Assembly: GCF_002104995.1 (NCBI RefSeq)
Contig: NW_024468255.1
Span: forward strand, 930,001 to 994,000
DNA: 64,000 nt
DNA from: Linderina pennispora
Taxonomy: Eukaryota > Kickxellomycota > Kickxellomycetes > Kickxellales > Kickxellaceae
Direction: 5' to 3'
The notes beneath the pieces were generated by a model that worked only from the letters and a program-made list of their open reading frames with translations, ran no database searches and was not told the origin of the DNA. Of this stretch, positions 42,214 to 53,075 are shown piece after piece. A program made the position numbers and the translations under genes. How positions within the stretch are numbered: position 1 is the first letter of the stretch; each line of letters starts with the position of its first letter.

Positions 42214-43391
42214 ATGGATTTTGACCAGAATAGACAGCGAGGACGACCATTTGCATTTGATCCCAGTGGCATGCAGTCACCGCTTCCACGGAGCGCACGC
42301 CCGCTGAACCTCGGCTTTAGTGGTTCAACAGCCATTCAAAGCAACAGCAAGTATGACATATGCAAAGCCGATTCTGATGCCAATGTCTATCAGACCTGTG
42401 GGAAGCGATTATAGCAGGCAGAAGCAGGAGCAGGCCTCAAGCGCAAAGCACAACCGCAAAGCACAGGTATCAGACCCACACCACTGAATGTCGCAGCAGA
42501 CAGGAATAAGGATTCAGTACCAGCGCCAAAGGCAGCAAGCGCAAGTGGAAATAGCACCAAAGGCAAGCGAGGACTAACAAAGTAATTGGCATAGATAATC
42601 AACGGCTGATAGCCATGAATAACTGCTGACACGTCATGCTGCTGGGTAGACAGTACAAACAACAGCGCACATGTTCAGTTGCCTGTGCAAAAGAGAACCA
42701 AGGCACAATACACCAGGTCCTTGAAGCGGGCAGTTGGCAGTGTGCTTGGTGCTATCGAACACAGCGACATGGAGGCCAGCCGGGTCGTGATTCGGGATTC
42801 AAGCGACGACGAGTTCAGCGGGAGCATTGACTTTCCTGACGACATCCTGCAGATGAGCCCAGGCGGACTGGGTCTGTCTGATGCGTTAGCCAAGCCAACA
42901 GGGATTGCAGAGCAGGGATCCGCAAAAACAGAGGAGCCAGAGGAGCCAGAGGAGCCAGAGGAGCCAGAGGAGCCAGAGTTTGACCCAGATCTCACCCCTG
43001 CAGCTGCAATCCAGCACATCAAAGGCAAGCAACACGCTGATGTCGTCACCCAGCCACGTAACTGACCATTAATGAATACTGGTAATCAATGTAGACATCC
43101 AGACCACAGTCAGCAGCTTGGCGGAGCAAGGGATTGCAATAGTCAGGTAAGCAGCACGAGTCAGCAGAAGCTACAGCCACCTGCCCCACGCATCCACCCT
43201 AACCGAGCACCAACTCCACCTGTAGCGACATGGAGACGATGCTTGCAACCTACCAGCATGCAGTGGACCAGGCAGTCGCTGCTGAGACCAAGCACAAGTC
43301 GGCGGTTCTTGCGCAGTGGGAAGAGGTCAAGAAGGACGCGCAGCACCTGCTCAGATCGGTGCGGATGACTGTATCTGCACTTGGCACTTAG
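42214..43391 (+). pseudogene. Unknown four-exon gene, copy 2, several frame changes
   Basis: The start, splice sites and stop match copy 1. Extra bases break the first exon (after QSNS near 42350) and lie near 42434, 42445, 42576 and 43082. The Glu-Pro repeat grows from two to five units (EEPEEPEEPEEPEE), which is a multiple of three and keeps frame. If the single-base insertions are errors, this would be an intact second gene of about 329 residues. As written, it cannot be translated through. Confidence 0.6.
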
Positions 43392-43469
43392 CTAGGAATA
43401 TGAAGGCGCAAGAGCACAGCAGCACCAGCACCAGCACCAGCACCAGCACCAGCACTGCACTGATCGTTT

Positions 43470-43832
43470 TCAATGTGTATATTCTAAAATTGACCAGAGA
43501 AGATAAAGAGAATCTGGTACTAGGTCGCTATGGAGACACTTTACATGAACAGCAGGGACGAGAAGGCAACAGCGAGCAGTGGCGACCTTGCTCAGAGTGA
43601 TGTGGGCACCGGTGCTGGGCGAGATGTTGACGCCCGGGCAGTCGCTGTACTTTTCGTGGTTTGCACAAATCTCAGTGGCGTTTCCATCGTGGTTGTTCTT
43701 ATCACCGCTGGTGCAGACGACGTTCTGATCCTCAGGCACGTATTTGTAAAAATTGGTGTTGTACACGGTCTTGCAGTAGCACTGCATCAGGAGCTGCTGC
43801 TGGCGGGGGCTGATATCGGAGCACTTCAACAT
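43470..43832 (-). CDS. Small cysteine-rich protein, copy 2, altered tail
   Basis: It starts at ATG 43832 (MLKCSDISPRQQQLLMQCYC); the first two codons of copy 1 are mutated. It keeps all six cysteines. Its middle differs at about 14 of 34 residues from copy 1 (KTVYNTNFYKYVPEDQN and GDKNNHDGNA against KTMHNTYYYNYVSDEQN and GDKTTYNGNT). One extra G near 43582 shifts the frame, replacing the hydrophobic C-terminus by ATARCCLLVPAVHVKCLHSD and a longer tail. If that base is an error, the original tail ITLSKVALLAVAFSSLLFM is restored. Confidence 0.5.
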   Translation of the reverse strand: MLKCSDISPRQQQLLMQCYCKTVYNTNFYKYVPEDQNVVCTSGDKNNHDGNATEICANHEKYSDCPGVNISPSTGAHITLSKVATARCCLLVPAVHVKCLHSDLVPDSLYLLWSILEYTH

Positions 43833-43855
43833 GCCTATGGTTTCTGTATGTATTA

Positions 43856-44350
43856 GAGGAGATAGAGGGATAATAGGTACGGGACTTTGGAGATATCGAG
43901 GCAAGGCGACAAGCAGAATAATTTTGTCTTGCCACTGGCTAGAGGTGTGTGTTTGCCGCGTGGTCTTTATAGCCATAGTGCAGCGGGCTCAGCTGGAAGC
44001 TGCGAAGCTCAGTGGTAGACAAGAATCTGCCAGATTCTTGTCTCCAGTGAAGGTGCTTGCCAAATAGAGAAACTCCGTATCTGGCGGAGCACACCCGCAA
44101 ATGTAAGGGGTGCTGCGAGGACAAAATAATGTCACATTTCCGCACAGGAGCCGAAAAGGAGGTCCAGAATCTAATGCAGCCCAAAATCATGGCGAGTAAA
44201 CATTTTCATCTCGTAGAGGTCGCGACGAGGAAGAAAGGGTGTCACTCGTGGCATAGCGTCGCACAGTCGCCCAGTCTGACTGGTACAGTTCAGCGCAAGA
44301 GCGGGCCTCGACTGGGGGTCGGGGATGATGGCTGACAACTGTGGGCACGC
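43856..44350. other. Intergenic region, no supported gene
   Basis: No gene is recognised. A short inverted pair AGAATCTGCCAGATTC lies near 44022-44040. Confidence 0.4.
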
Positions 44351-46364
44351 TCACACACACCGGATAGCTAGCATACTGCATCGGATCACTAGCCGCACCA
44401 CCTCGTCCAGAATTGGGGTAGGTGGCATGGCTTGTCCCAACACCTGGCAGCCAGAATGCAAATGTCCATGCCTGCCTCCTGTGATTCGGAACTCCATGGC
44501 GCGGACAAGCGGTTGATTTGCAGAGCAGGATAGATTCTGAAACAAGCAACTTCGGACGATGAAAGCATGAAAGGAATTGTTGTTTAGGCTGTCGACAGCG
44601 GTTGCCACGGTCGGAGAGACAGGCTCAGCATCCGCAGTGTTGCAGTCGTCCTTTTTCGGGGACTCGAGCGAGATCTGATCGAACTTTTTGCGCAGGATCT
44701 TCTTCGATTCCTCCAGCATCTTGCGCGACTTCTCCTCATCGACATCAGCAAAATCTGCGTCATCTTCAAAGGCCATCAGCAGCGGATCGCTGTCGATGAC
44801 GGGCACAAAGTTCTTGCTGTCCTTCCAGATAGGCGAGTCCTCGGCAGGAACAGCCAGATGGGCAGCTCCCGCCTGCTTGACGTGGGCCGCAAAGCGCCTC
44901 GAGATCGCCAAAGGTCGCCTGGCACGCAAAGCACGCCAGCTCCTTGGAGCACTTGCGAATGTAGTTGATCAGCGACACAGTCCTTGTAAAAATCGAGTTT
45001 GGCGTCGGCTCTGAGCTGGTGGATATCAAAGTTGAACTCGGCCTTGAGGTACTTCCAGCACTCGTCGGGCGATGACGAGATGTGGTCATCAAACAGCGAG
45101 ACAGTCGGCAGATCCGCCCTCTCATCCCAGTCGGCCCACGAGTCGTCCTTGCGGTCAGCCTCATCGGCCTCCGAGTCTGCCTTTTCGTTCTCATTCTCGA
45201 TTGCCTCCCAGCTCTTACCAGGCTCCAGGTAGTTAACCACGTAGAACCGATCGTACAGGCGATTGCGTGCAGAGATCTTGAAGTGCTTCTTCTTGCGCAT
45301 ATGCTTGCGCAGCACCTGCCGGCGACGTGAACGTCTTCTCGCAATACAGACATTGTAGCGATGCCTAGCTTACTCTCGAGGATGTACAAGAACTCGTTCA
45401 CATTGACCAGGTTGTCTGGAAGCCCAATGTTGAAAGTTGTGCTCGCGATAGCCGTGGCGGAACAGGTCGGCACGGTCGTCACACACATGCTTGCAGAACA
45501 GGCACTTGTGAGGCTCCAGTGCCTCACCGTGCCGCTCAATGTCCTGCATGTCCAGGATCTCCTCTAGCCGCTCCTTCTGCACCTGGCTGCGCACCTCCTT
45601 GTCCGCCTCGCATGACGCAGCATCAATGAAGTACGTCACTACGCCGTCATCGGCGGTTTCCTTGCGGCCAAACGTCGCCTTGTCCTCAGGTTTCTAGCTT
45701 CTCGGCCCATGCATCCAGGTAAGGCCTGCAAGAACAGCACCATGTGGTTCAGATTCTTGAACACCAGGCTGTGGATTTTCGCGCAGGTGGCTGGTCAGTT
45801 CCGTGGCGCTACGCAGCAGCGGGCGAGCCACAGGGATCTCTTCGCCATCATCGCCAGTCTTGGTACCAGGACAGAACGAGCAGTGGATCAGGACAGGAAC
45901 AGGTCGGGAACGACGTGGCCTCATCGTGGTCGTCCTCGGACTCATAGTCGCTGACATCCAGGTCATCGTCATCGATATCGTCAAAGTTCTCCTCCTCGCC
46001 TTCGTCATCATCGCGTGCCTCAAAGAACTCCTTGAGGTCCTCATTCTTGCGCGCCCGGCTGCTCTTGCCAACGTGCAGCGCAAACATGTTTGACGTCTGC
46101 AGTTTGAACTGCTGCGTGTGGCCTGAGGTTACAGGGGCCGCACGCGCACGGGACCGGTTACGCCGCTGCTGAGGTTCAGCAGTCTTCAGGCGGTCTGTTC
46201 GACTTGCCGCGCTCGGTAGAGCGCCAGTCTTTCTCACCAGCCGCTCCAGCAGTGCTGGTTGAGCGGGTGCGGTTGCGCTGTCCGCCTCGGCCGCCACGAT
46301 AGCCACCACGGCCACGCTGCGGGCGTGCGCGCTCAGGAACAGTCTGCCATTCATCGTCCGCCAT
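44351..46364 (-). CDS. ZNF277-like C2H2 zinc-finger protein, many frame changes
   Basis: The N-terminus is basic and Gly/Arg-rich (MADDEWQTVPERARPQRGRG), then an acidic Asp/Glu stretch (FFEARDDDEGEEENFDDIDD). The conserved core follows ZNF277 order: RLEEILDMQDIERHGEALEP, the finger CLFCKHVCDDRADLFRHGYR, then NIGLPDNLVNVNEFLYILES. Next come the finger LQCLYCEKTFTSP...LRKHMRKKKH, NRLYDRFYVVNYLEPGKSWE, DDSWADWDERADLPTVSLFD, and FACQATFGDLEAL leading to AAHVKQAGAAH. The frame changes at least six times. Two that I resolved (near 45358 and 45320) are each fixed by removing one G. Family knowledge: human ZNF277 is a cytosolic/nuclear protein bound to ribosomal protein uS5. The exact C-terminus is uncertain (stop at 44351 or 44584). 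It is divergent from the Spc24-like gene, with a 311-base shared promoter. Confidence 0.75.
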
Positions 46365-46675
46365 TTTGCTGCAGTTTAAAAAAGTTGAAACGATTGCAAA
46401 AGGAGGTCAAATTTCGGGGGAAAAGGAGCGATTAGTCGAAATGCGTTTGCCCTGCTGACCCCTGCCAACAATTTTTTTGCTGGACTAATTTCCCCTTGAC
46501 TCCTAGTGGAAAGTAATGAGTGTCGATTCTGTAGCCCAGATCACGCAATCGACTTAGCAGATCAACGGGCTGCAAACTGACGAGACAGGCAGACACGCTG
46601 CGGTAAACAAATGTGGCTTGTTCTTTCTTGCCAACAAAAACACGCTTGTCATTCACCTTTTCGCACAGCTTTAGC

Positions 46676-47302
46676 ATGGATATCGAGGATTTGTCACAGC
46701 AGCGCGAACAAATGCAGCAGACTATTGACAGTCTAAAACAAAGCAACGATGCGCTGGTCGCAAAGGAGGTAGCGCACCATGTGGACAATGCACAGACAAT
46801 TCGTAAGAGCGAGGTAGACACACTACAGGAAAGTTTGCAAGCCTTGTCGCGCCGTCTACAGACAGCAAGGGGGAAAGTAGATGCGTCGAAGGCGCAGCGC
46901 GAAGAAAAGTCTCATGCGGAAACCATGCGTGAATTGAGGGCCGAGAAGCAGTCTGCGGAGCAAGGAATATCCGATCTGAACGATAGAGAACAGAGGCTTC
47001 AACAGGAAATTACTGCATTGGAAGAGCGCATGGCAAACATGAGCGATAACATTGAGCAAGAGTTGGATCCAGGCGCGATTGTTATGCAGCTGCAGGTTCT
47101 ACGAAGCCTTGGGGTGGAGCCACTAGTCAATGGGCAAAGCAAGCAAATCGACAAGGCAAGAATTATTTCGCCCAGCTCTGTAACTGTTGTTCAATTGGAT
47201 AAAGGGTGTGCCGAGACACCAGATGGCAGCACAGCTGTGGGAGCTATGCTCATCACCATAGAAATCACCAGCATACAGAAATATTATATAAGGACCTATT
47301 GA
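46676..47302 (+). CDS. SPC24: Spc24-like kinetochore protein
   Basis: The protein has 208 residues. Residues 1-130 are a long coiled coil rich in Gln, Glu and Lys (DLSQQREQMQQTIDSLKQSN, ISDLNDREQRLQQEITALEE). They are followed by a short globular tail with LDPGAIVMQLQVLRSLGVEP, then VTVVQLDKG. That LRSLGV motif after the coil, and the total length (about 200), match Spc24, the subunit that with Spc25 anchors the Ndc80 complex to the inner kinetochore. The end (SIQKYYIRTY) is a little unlike typical Spc24 tails. The stop lies six bases before the TA-flanked end of the transposon block, so the 3' untranslated region is now transposon. Another coiled-coil protein is possible. The start is the ATG in TTTAGCATGG. 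Confidence 0.5.
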   Translation: MDIEDLSQQREQMQQTIDSLKQSNDALVAKEVAHHVDNAQTIRKSEVDTLQESLQALSRRLQTARGKVDASKAQREEKSHAETMRELRAEKQSAEQGISDLNDREQRLQQEITALEERMANMSDNIEQELDPGAIVMQLQVLRSLGVEPLVNGQSKQIDKARIISPSSVTVVQLDKGCAETPDGSTAVGAMLITIEITSIQKYYIRTY

Positions 47303-47307
47303 ATATA

Positions 47308-48886
47308 CACTGGGCGGCAAAATTGAGTCACAAAAATGAATATCTTCAGAAATCTTTAATGATTTCTCATAGCGATATGCATTGCACTTGACAAAATTAA
47401 TTCATGGTGCATATCATGCATTAATCTATTATATGTAGTTGTATGCCCATAGCTCTCGAAATAATCGAGATATTGACTTTTTGAAAAATAACTTTTTGAC
47501 TTAGTTTTGCTCACAAAAATTCGTCGATTTATTTCTCAACAGCTAGCATAGCCACCATAGGATTTTTTGACCGCAGCGATACGCCCAGGTATTGAGTTCA
47601 CTAGCCACGAAAAAACGGTTTCATTTACTTTCTCATGTACAATTTCCTAGACCAATGCAACGTAGGTGCCAAAAACGATGATTTCTGGTCTTTATCAGAT
47701 CATACTCATAGTGAAGCCCTATATGTGAGTAGCGCATCGTATCTAGGGGACTACACTAATCATCGTACAATAGAAACAGCTCACACACCTAGTCAATTTA
47801 TAGCTCAAATTGCCATTTATATAATGAAGACTATTTCAGACATAATCTTTGCACTCTCCTACTGCATATCCTAAGTATGTAATCAAGGTAAGTTTTATAC
47901 CATCATATGCACACTGGTCAGCATATCACATCCCCCTCTACTAGGGAAGCAATAGCCACAGCTATATGGAGATATACTACTCTAAACTCAAAATCTACTT
48001 TTTCCAATTTTCTTAGAATCTAGTTTTCCTCTCAATGTCGGCAGAACAGAGTATATTGATTAGGATTTTTCATTCCCACTATTACCAGTAGGGCATGTAC
48101 TTTGTATAGCAAGTATATTTGATTTGATTTATTGTGTATTTGATCAGAAATCGCTGCTTAAAGAAGGATTAAGAAAGTTTCAAAATTTGTGATTCAGATT
48201 CAATGGCTTATCATTAGGCACAGAGGTTACATATAGATATCTCATAGTATAGAGTGGATAACTACCGTAGTAACCTCTCTACCTATCTATATACTGATAC
48301 TATAAAAAATCATGCTATAGAAATACATTGCTTCAAAGGAGAGCATAAGTGTAGTTGCACATCATTTATAGTTGATTACTCGTTCAGTGAACTAGCTATC
48401 AATCTCATTTCTCTTCAGCGTTGAATACTAGTCACGTGAATATCAATCATGCATTCAACATCTATAAGAGTGAGGGTAGCGCTGAAGCATTGATCAATTC
48501 CTATATATTTTTTCATCTCATATTGAATACATGATAGTACCATGCGTAGTTGAGCAACATTGTGAATGAGGTATTTATATAGAAGAGGGAGAGCAGCAGA
48601 GTTATGGGCAGAAATTTCACATCATTCAAAAAATGATAAGGTATAGAAATAACACTATGAAGCCAAAGTTAGTCAAAATTTTCCCTCTCAAATTTTTCTA
48701 GTTTTTTACTCTTGTATCAATATCATACGAAGTACGATATTTAGAGAACATTTAACTTCATACGTTTATACTATGTTAAGCCCCATCCAACATATAATGA
48801 ATAGAAGTATCTACGTTATCTGATGATGAAGATATAGCATCAAAAAGTTGAAAAAAATTTTTGTGACTCAATTTTGCCGCTTAGTG
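47308..48886 (-). mobile_element. Tc1/mariner copy A (1.58 kb), decayed
   Basis: The ends are CACTGGGCGG and CCGCTTAGTG, flanked by TA. The minus strand near 47606-47540 encodes VNSIPGRIAAVKKSYGGYA before a stop, which reads like the conserved C-terminus of Tc1 transposases (short Ser-x-Pro-x-Arg-Ile block then Gly-Gly). The remaining frame is broken, and the 79-codon plus-strand frame at 47635-47874 is chance. Confidence 0.75.
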
Positions 48887-48947
48887 TATTTGTTAACATT
48901 GGAGTACCAATCCATTCCCACACTACCATGCCAATATCCAAACCATA

Positions 48948-50716
48948 CACTGAGCAGCAAAATTGAGTCACAAAAATGAATATTATCAGAAATCTTTAAT
49001 AATTTCTCATAGGGATATGCGTTGCTCTTGACAAAATTAATTTGTGGTGTATGCCGTGCACTAATCTATTTCGTATAGTTGTATGCCTACACTGAGCGGC
49101 AAAATTGAGTCACAAAATTTTTTTTCAACTTTTTGATGCTATATCTTCGTCATCAGATAACATAGATACTTCCATTTGATATATGTTCGATGGGGCTTGA
49201 CATAGTATAAAAGTATGTAGTCAAATGTTCTCTAAACATTGTACCTCGCATGATAACGAAGCAATAGTAAATAACTCTAAAAATTGGAGAGGCAAAAATT
49301 TGACTCACTTTGCCTTCGTAATGCTATTTCAATACCATATCATTTTTCAAATAATGTGAAATCACTACCCATAACTCTGTTGCACTCGCTCTTCAATAAT
49401 AATATCTCGTCCACAACGTTGCTCAACTACGCATGGTACTATCATATATTCAATATGCGAAGAAAAATTTTGAAGGAAATGATCAACGCTTTAGCGCTGC
49501 CATCACTCTTATGGATGCTGAATGCATAGTTGATACTCACATGGCTAGTGTTCAACGCTGAAGAGAAATGAGTTTGATAGCTAGTTCACTGAAGGAATTA
49601 TCAACTATAAATGATGTACAACTACACATCAGCTCACCTTTGAAGCAACGTAATTCGATGACATGATTTTTTTATAGTATCAGTATATAGATAAGTAGAG
49701 AGGTTACTACTGTGGCTATCTGCTCTATACTATGAGATGTCTATATGTAACCTCTGTGCCTAATGATAAGCAATTTAGTATGAATCATATATTTTGCAAT
49801 TTTCTTAATCCCTCTTTAAGCAGCTCCTTCTGATCAAATATTCAATAGATCAAATCAGATGTACTTACTATACAAAATACATGTACTATAGGTAACAGTG
49901 AGATTGAAATATCTTAATGAATATACTCTATTCTGTGAATATTAGGAAGAAACCTAGATTCTAAGATAATCAGAAAAAGTATATTCTTAGTTTAGAGTAG
50001 TGTATCTCTATACAGCTATGGCCATTGCTTCCCTAGTTGAGGGGGATGTGACACACTGACCAGTGTGTATATGATGATATAAAATATACCTTGATTACAT
50101 ACCTATGATAACCAGTAGGAGGGTGCAAAGATTATGTCTAAAGAAGTCATTATCACATAAATGGCAATTTGGGCTACAAGTTGGTTAGATATGTATACTG
50201 TTTCTACTGTATGATGATCAGTGTAGTCCCCTAGATACGATGCACTACTCACATATAGGGCTTCATTATAAGCATGATCTGATAAAGACCAGAGGTCATC
50301 GTTTTTGGCACCTATGTGGCATTGGCCTAGGAAATTATAAATAGGTAAATAAATGAAACCATTTGTTTATGGCTAGTGAACTCGATGCCTGTGCGTATTG
50401 CTGCAGTCAAAAAAACCTATGGTGGCTATACTAGTTATTGAGAAAAAAATCGACGAATTTTGTGAGCAAAATTGAGTCTAAAATTTTTAATTTTAAATAC
50501 TCAATTTCTCATATATTTCAAGAGCAATAAGCATGCAACTGCATGAAATAGATTAGTGCATGGCATACACCATGAATTATTTTTATTATATTCAACGAGC
50601 ATCGTTCTAAGAAATTATTTAAGATTTTTGATGATTTTTATTTTTGTGACTCAATTTTGCCGCTCAGTGTATAGCTCTTAATATAATCGAGAAATTGACG
50701 TTATTTAAAAAATAGA
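48948..50716 (+). mobile_element. Tc1/mariner fragment C, split by copy B
   Basis: 48948-49087 matches the left end of copy A (CACTGAGCAGC... to GTTGTATGCC), and 50672-50716 continues it (GCTCTTAATATAATCGAGA). Copy B sits between the halves at a duplicated TA, so B inserted into C. Confidence 0.7.
49090..50669 (+). mobile_element. Tc1/mariner copy B (1.58 kb), inserted in C
   Basis: Full-length inverted copy of A with ends CACTGAGCGG and CCGCTCAGTG and flanking TA at 49088-49089 and 50670-50671. The transposase C-terminal remnant is on the plus strand near 50375-50445. The coding sequence is decayed. Confidence 0.8.
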
Positions 50717-50718
50717 TA

Positions 50719-51335
50719 CACTGAGCGGCAAAATTGAGTCACAAAAATTATATCTTCTGAAAATGTCCGATTTTGGAAAAAGCAGTAATGCGATACCCTT
50801 GATAGTGGGGTGTGCATACCACTTGCTTACAATGATGAGTATTGTTTAAGACTTATGTTCCTAGAATGTCCCACTCCCTAGAAATTGCTATCTTTTGAAA
50901 AAGCAGTAGTTTTTGGTAGTGCTCATTTTTGTCCTTTCCTACTTTCAACGACTAGTTTTATGCCCAAAACATCAATGGAAAAATTCAAAATTTCAGCCAT
51001 CAATACAACAGCAATCTCTCTTCCACATCCATATCTCATTCCTTTTCTAGCTATGCCCAAAAAGCTACAATCAACACAAAAAAACATGTCCAATATCTTT
51101 TTAGCAAAACCCTTATCAACTTAGCAAATTGCATTTGACATAGGAGTCTCTCAATCCACAGTATCACGCATTGCTCAAGCACAATGTAGCATAGAGAGGA
51201 ACTCCCATGCTGGTCGTAGTCGGCTGCTATCACCACATGATAAGATATACATATGTTGACTTGCTACTACTAGTGCATATTCCACAGTACCATAGATCTG
51301 ACAACAGCAGGCTCAATACTCTGGTATGCACATCT
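50719..51335 (+). mobile_element. Tc1/mariner fragment D with transposase N-terminus
   Basis: It starts with CACTGAGCGGCAAAATTGAG after TA. From about 51051 it encodes the N-terminal helix-turn-helix of a Tc1 transposase, MPKKLQSTQKN then QIAFDIGVSQSTVSRIAQAQ and AGRSRLLSPHDKIYIC. In-frame stops replace the residue before QIAF and one after IYIC. It is cut off by a fold-back element. Confidence 0.75.
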
Positions 51336-51339
51336 AAGT

Positions 51340-51633
51340 GGAGATCAGTCAGAAATGGTTAGCTATTTAATAATTATTAATATTTTTATTAGTTTCTTGT
51401 TCAGATGCCAAATATGGTGCTTCTCCGAAACCCCCTTCGGCATCCTGAAAAATTTCAGTTGATACATAATTAATATGCTTCTACTGAGATAGAGGCTGCA
51501 TCCCGAGAAATCAACTGAAATTTTTCAGGATGCCGAAGGGGGTTTCGGAGAAGCACCATATTTGGCATCTGAACAAGAAAATATTAAAAATATTAATCAT
51601 TATTAAATAACTAACCAATTCTGACTGATCTCC
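51340..51633. mobile_element. Fold-back element FB1 (about 293 bp)
   Basis: This is an almost perfect palindrome. The left arm begins GGAGATCAGTCAGAAATGG and contains CCCCCTTCGGCATCCTGAAA. The right arm is its inverse and ends CTGACTGATCTCC. The loop is about 45 bases. It has no coding capacity and looks like a non-autonomous (MITE-like) element. Confidence 0.8.
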
Positions 51634-51714
51634 CTTGTTTAGCTTCTTAATAATTCCTTGCATCTTTGATGTGATAGAGTTAAACCAATGACAATATGCT
51701 AGAGTATGCTGTTG

Positions 51715-52242
51715 TCATACATAAATACAAACTGTATAACAACTACTAACTTTATCAACAAGTGCCATCCACTGCTTTTCATAAGAAGTTGCAAATGTTC
51801 TGCATTCATTCATGAACTGAACTATGTTAAGAAGCAAGCTGCTATTCCATTCAAATGTTTGCATCTGAGAAGAATGTACAGTTAGTTCTATCCTAGTCAA
51901 GCCAGAGTTTCTGCAAGCATACAATGTTTCTCCAAAGTTGTGCAAAGTTGGCATTACAAATTCAGAAAGTTTTGAGTTAAGAGGATTACGAACTTCACCA
52001 CTCTCAAGAAGCTGAATAAACTTGTTGTAAATTTTGTTCTTAACTCTAACATCTCCATTCTTTGTAAACCAGCTAATACAGTTAGAGCCAGACTTGCGTA
52101 AATCATCTACAACATCTTTCTTTTCTACTCCTCTTTCTAAAAGGAATTTATATATAATATATCTAGATGAGATATTCATACAATCCATTGTGATGTCATA
52201 ATTTTGTAGATAAATTTTGTGATCAGCCATAGTGGGGGTCAT
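51715..52242 (-). pseudogene. Unrecognised transposon-associated reading frame, part 2
   Basis: A 175-codon open frame contains ADHKIYLQNYDITMDCMNIS, GVEKKDVVDDLRKSGSNCIS and GLTRIELTVHSSQMQTFEWN. It is too long and ordered for chance at this AT content. It begins inside the end of fold-back FB2a and its downstream codons run on to FB1. I believe it and 52623-53075 are pieces of one mobile-element protein broken by fold-back insertions. I do not recognise the family. Confidence 0.45.
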
Positions 52243-52612
52243 TCCTGGACTTGTAAATTTTAGTAAATTACAATTTTGTTAGATAGATATTTGAATAATC
52301 GTTTTCAGAACTATTTTTAGCTACTAGATATTTTTGGAACAGATATTCATAATTGTTGTGTCCAGAATGTTTTTGTGTGTATAATTGATATTAAAAATAC
52401 AAATATTTTTTTGCCATTTCACCCAAACCGCCATCGGCATCTTGGAATAGTTTCAGTGAACATAATTTCCTTGTTGTTGCTTAGCCACATCTATTGAGAT
52501 ATTGACTTTTGTTGCCCAATGATAATTAACCCCAAATATGCAAAGGTTTTTCTTTCTGGTTGAAATTATGTTCACTGAAACTTTTCCAAGATGCCGATGG
52601 TGGTTTGGGTGA
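52231..52612. mobile_element. Fold-back element FB2a, truncated
   Basis: It has the left arm and core of the FB2 family (end AGTGGGGGTCATTCCTGGAC, core CCGCCATCGGCATCTTGGAA). The right arm is cut short near 52612. Confidence 0.7.
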
Positions 52613-52622
52613 AATTTATATT

Positions 52623-53075
52623 TCACTGAAATTGCCAATAGTTCCAGCATGCATAAATAGTTAATGGGCAGATAAGTATCTCTGTATAACCCCCAGTAGC
52701 AAACTTCACTGTTAACAAAGAACTAGCTATTGCAATGTTTAGTGTAGATACTTTGTAAATAGCAACTGGTCCATATTGCTCACTAATCTTGCTTCTAACA
52801 TACTTATAACCAAAACCTTCTCCAAATACTTTATGCAATCTAATACTAGCTGACTTCTGCTTTACCTTTATATCTGATTCACTACATTTCTCAATAACAA
52901 CCTCAACAATGAATGAGTCAACAAATATTTCAGAAGAATGCTCAAATCCAAGTTACTCTACACCTCTAGCAGTATACCTAGCATCAGCTACATCAGGCAT
53001 ATTTCTTCTTTCTGACAACACTCTTGTTAGCAATACTCGTAGTTCACTTTGGTTGGGGATAATTACTGGATTTGA
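52623..53075 (-). pseudogene. Unrecognised transposon-associated reading frame, part 1
   Basis: Reading downwards from 53075 it encodes NPVIIPNQSELRVLLTRVLS and DVADARYTARGVE, an in-frame TAA, then LGFEHSSEIFVDSFIVEVVI, LHKVFGEGFGYKYVRSKISE and FATGGYTEILICPLTIYACW. It is open on both sides of the single stop. The FB2b element abuts the upstream end and FB2a the downstream end. Family not recognised. Confidence 0.45.

Larger units (their letters stand above)
40399..43855 (+). repeat. 3.4 kb segmental duplication, copy 2
   Basis: Same-orientation partner of 21034-24425. Relative to copy 1 it has at least ten extra single bases (for example in TGGACTTCG near 40547, AAGGAC near 41306, CTCCTGCTC near 42190, GCAAGTATG near 42350, CCGGAAT near 41968 and GTGGCGACC near 43582). 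It also has an expanded GAGCCA run (42932-42976) and an expanded AGCACC run (about 43420-43456). Confidence 0.92.

Noticed and set aside
47635-47874. 79-codon frame repeated in three transposon copies
   Set aside because: The real coding signal of these elements (Tc1 transposase C-terminus) is on the other strand; the frame is carried along by repeat identity.
52231-52612. Fold-back FB2a as an introner-type intron inside the mobile-element frame
   Set aside because: Joining GT and AG candidates at its ends does not restore the downstream reading frame.
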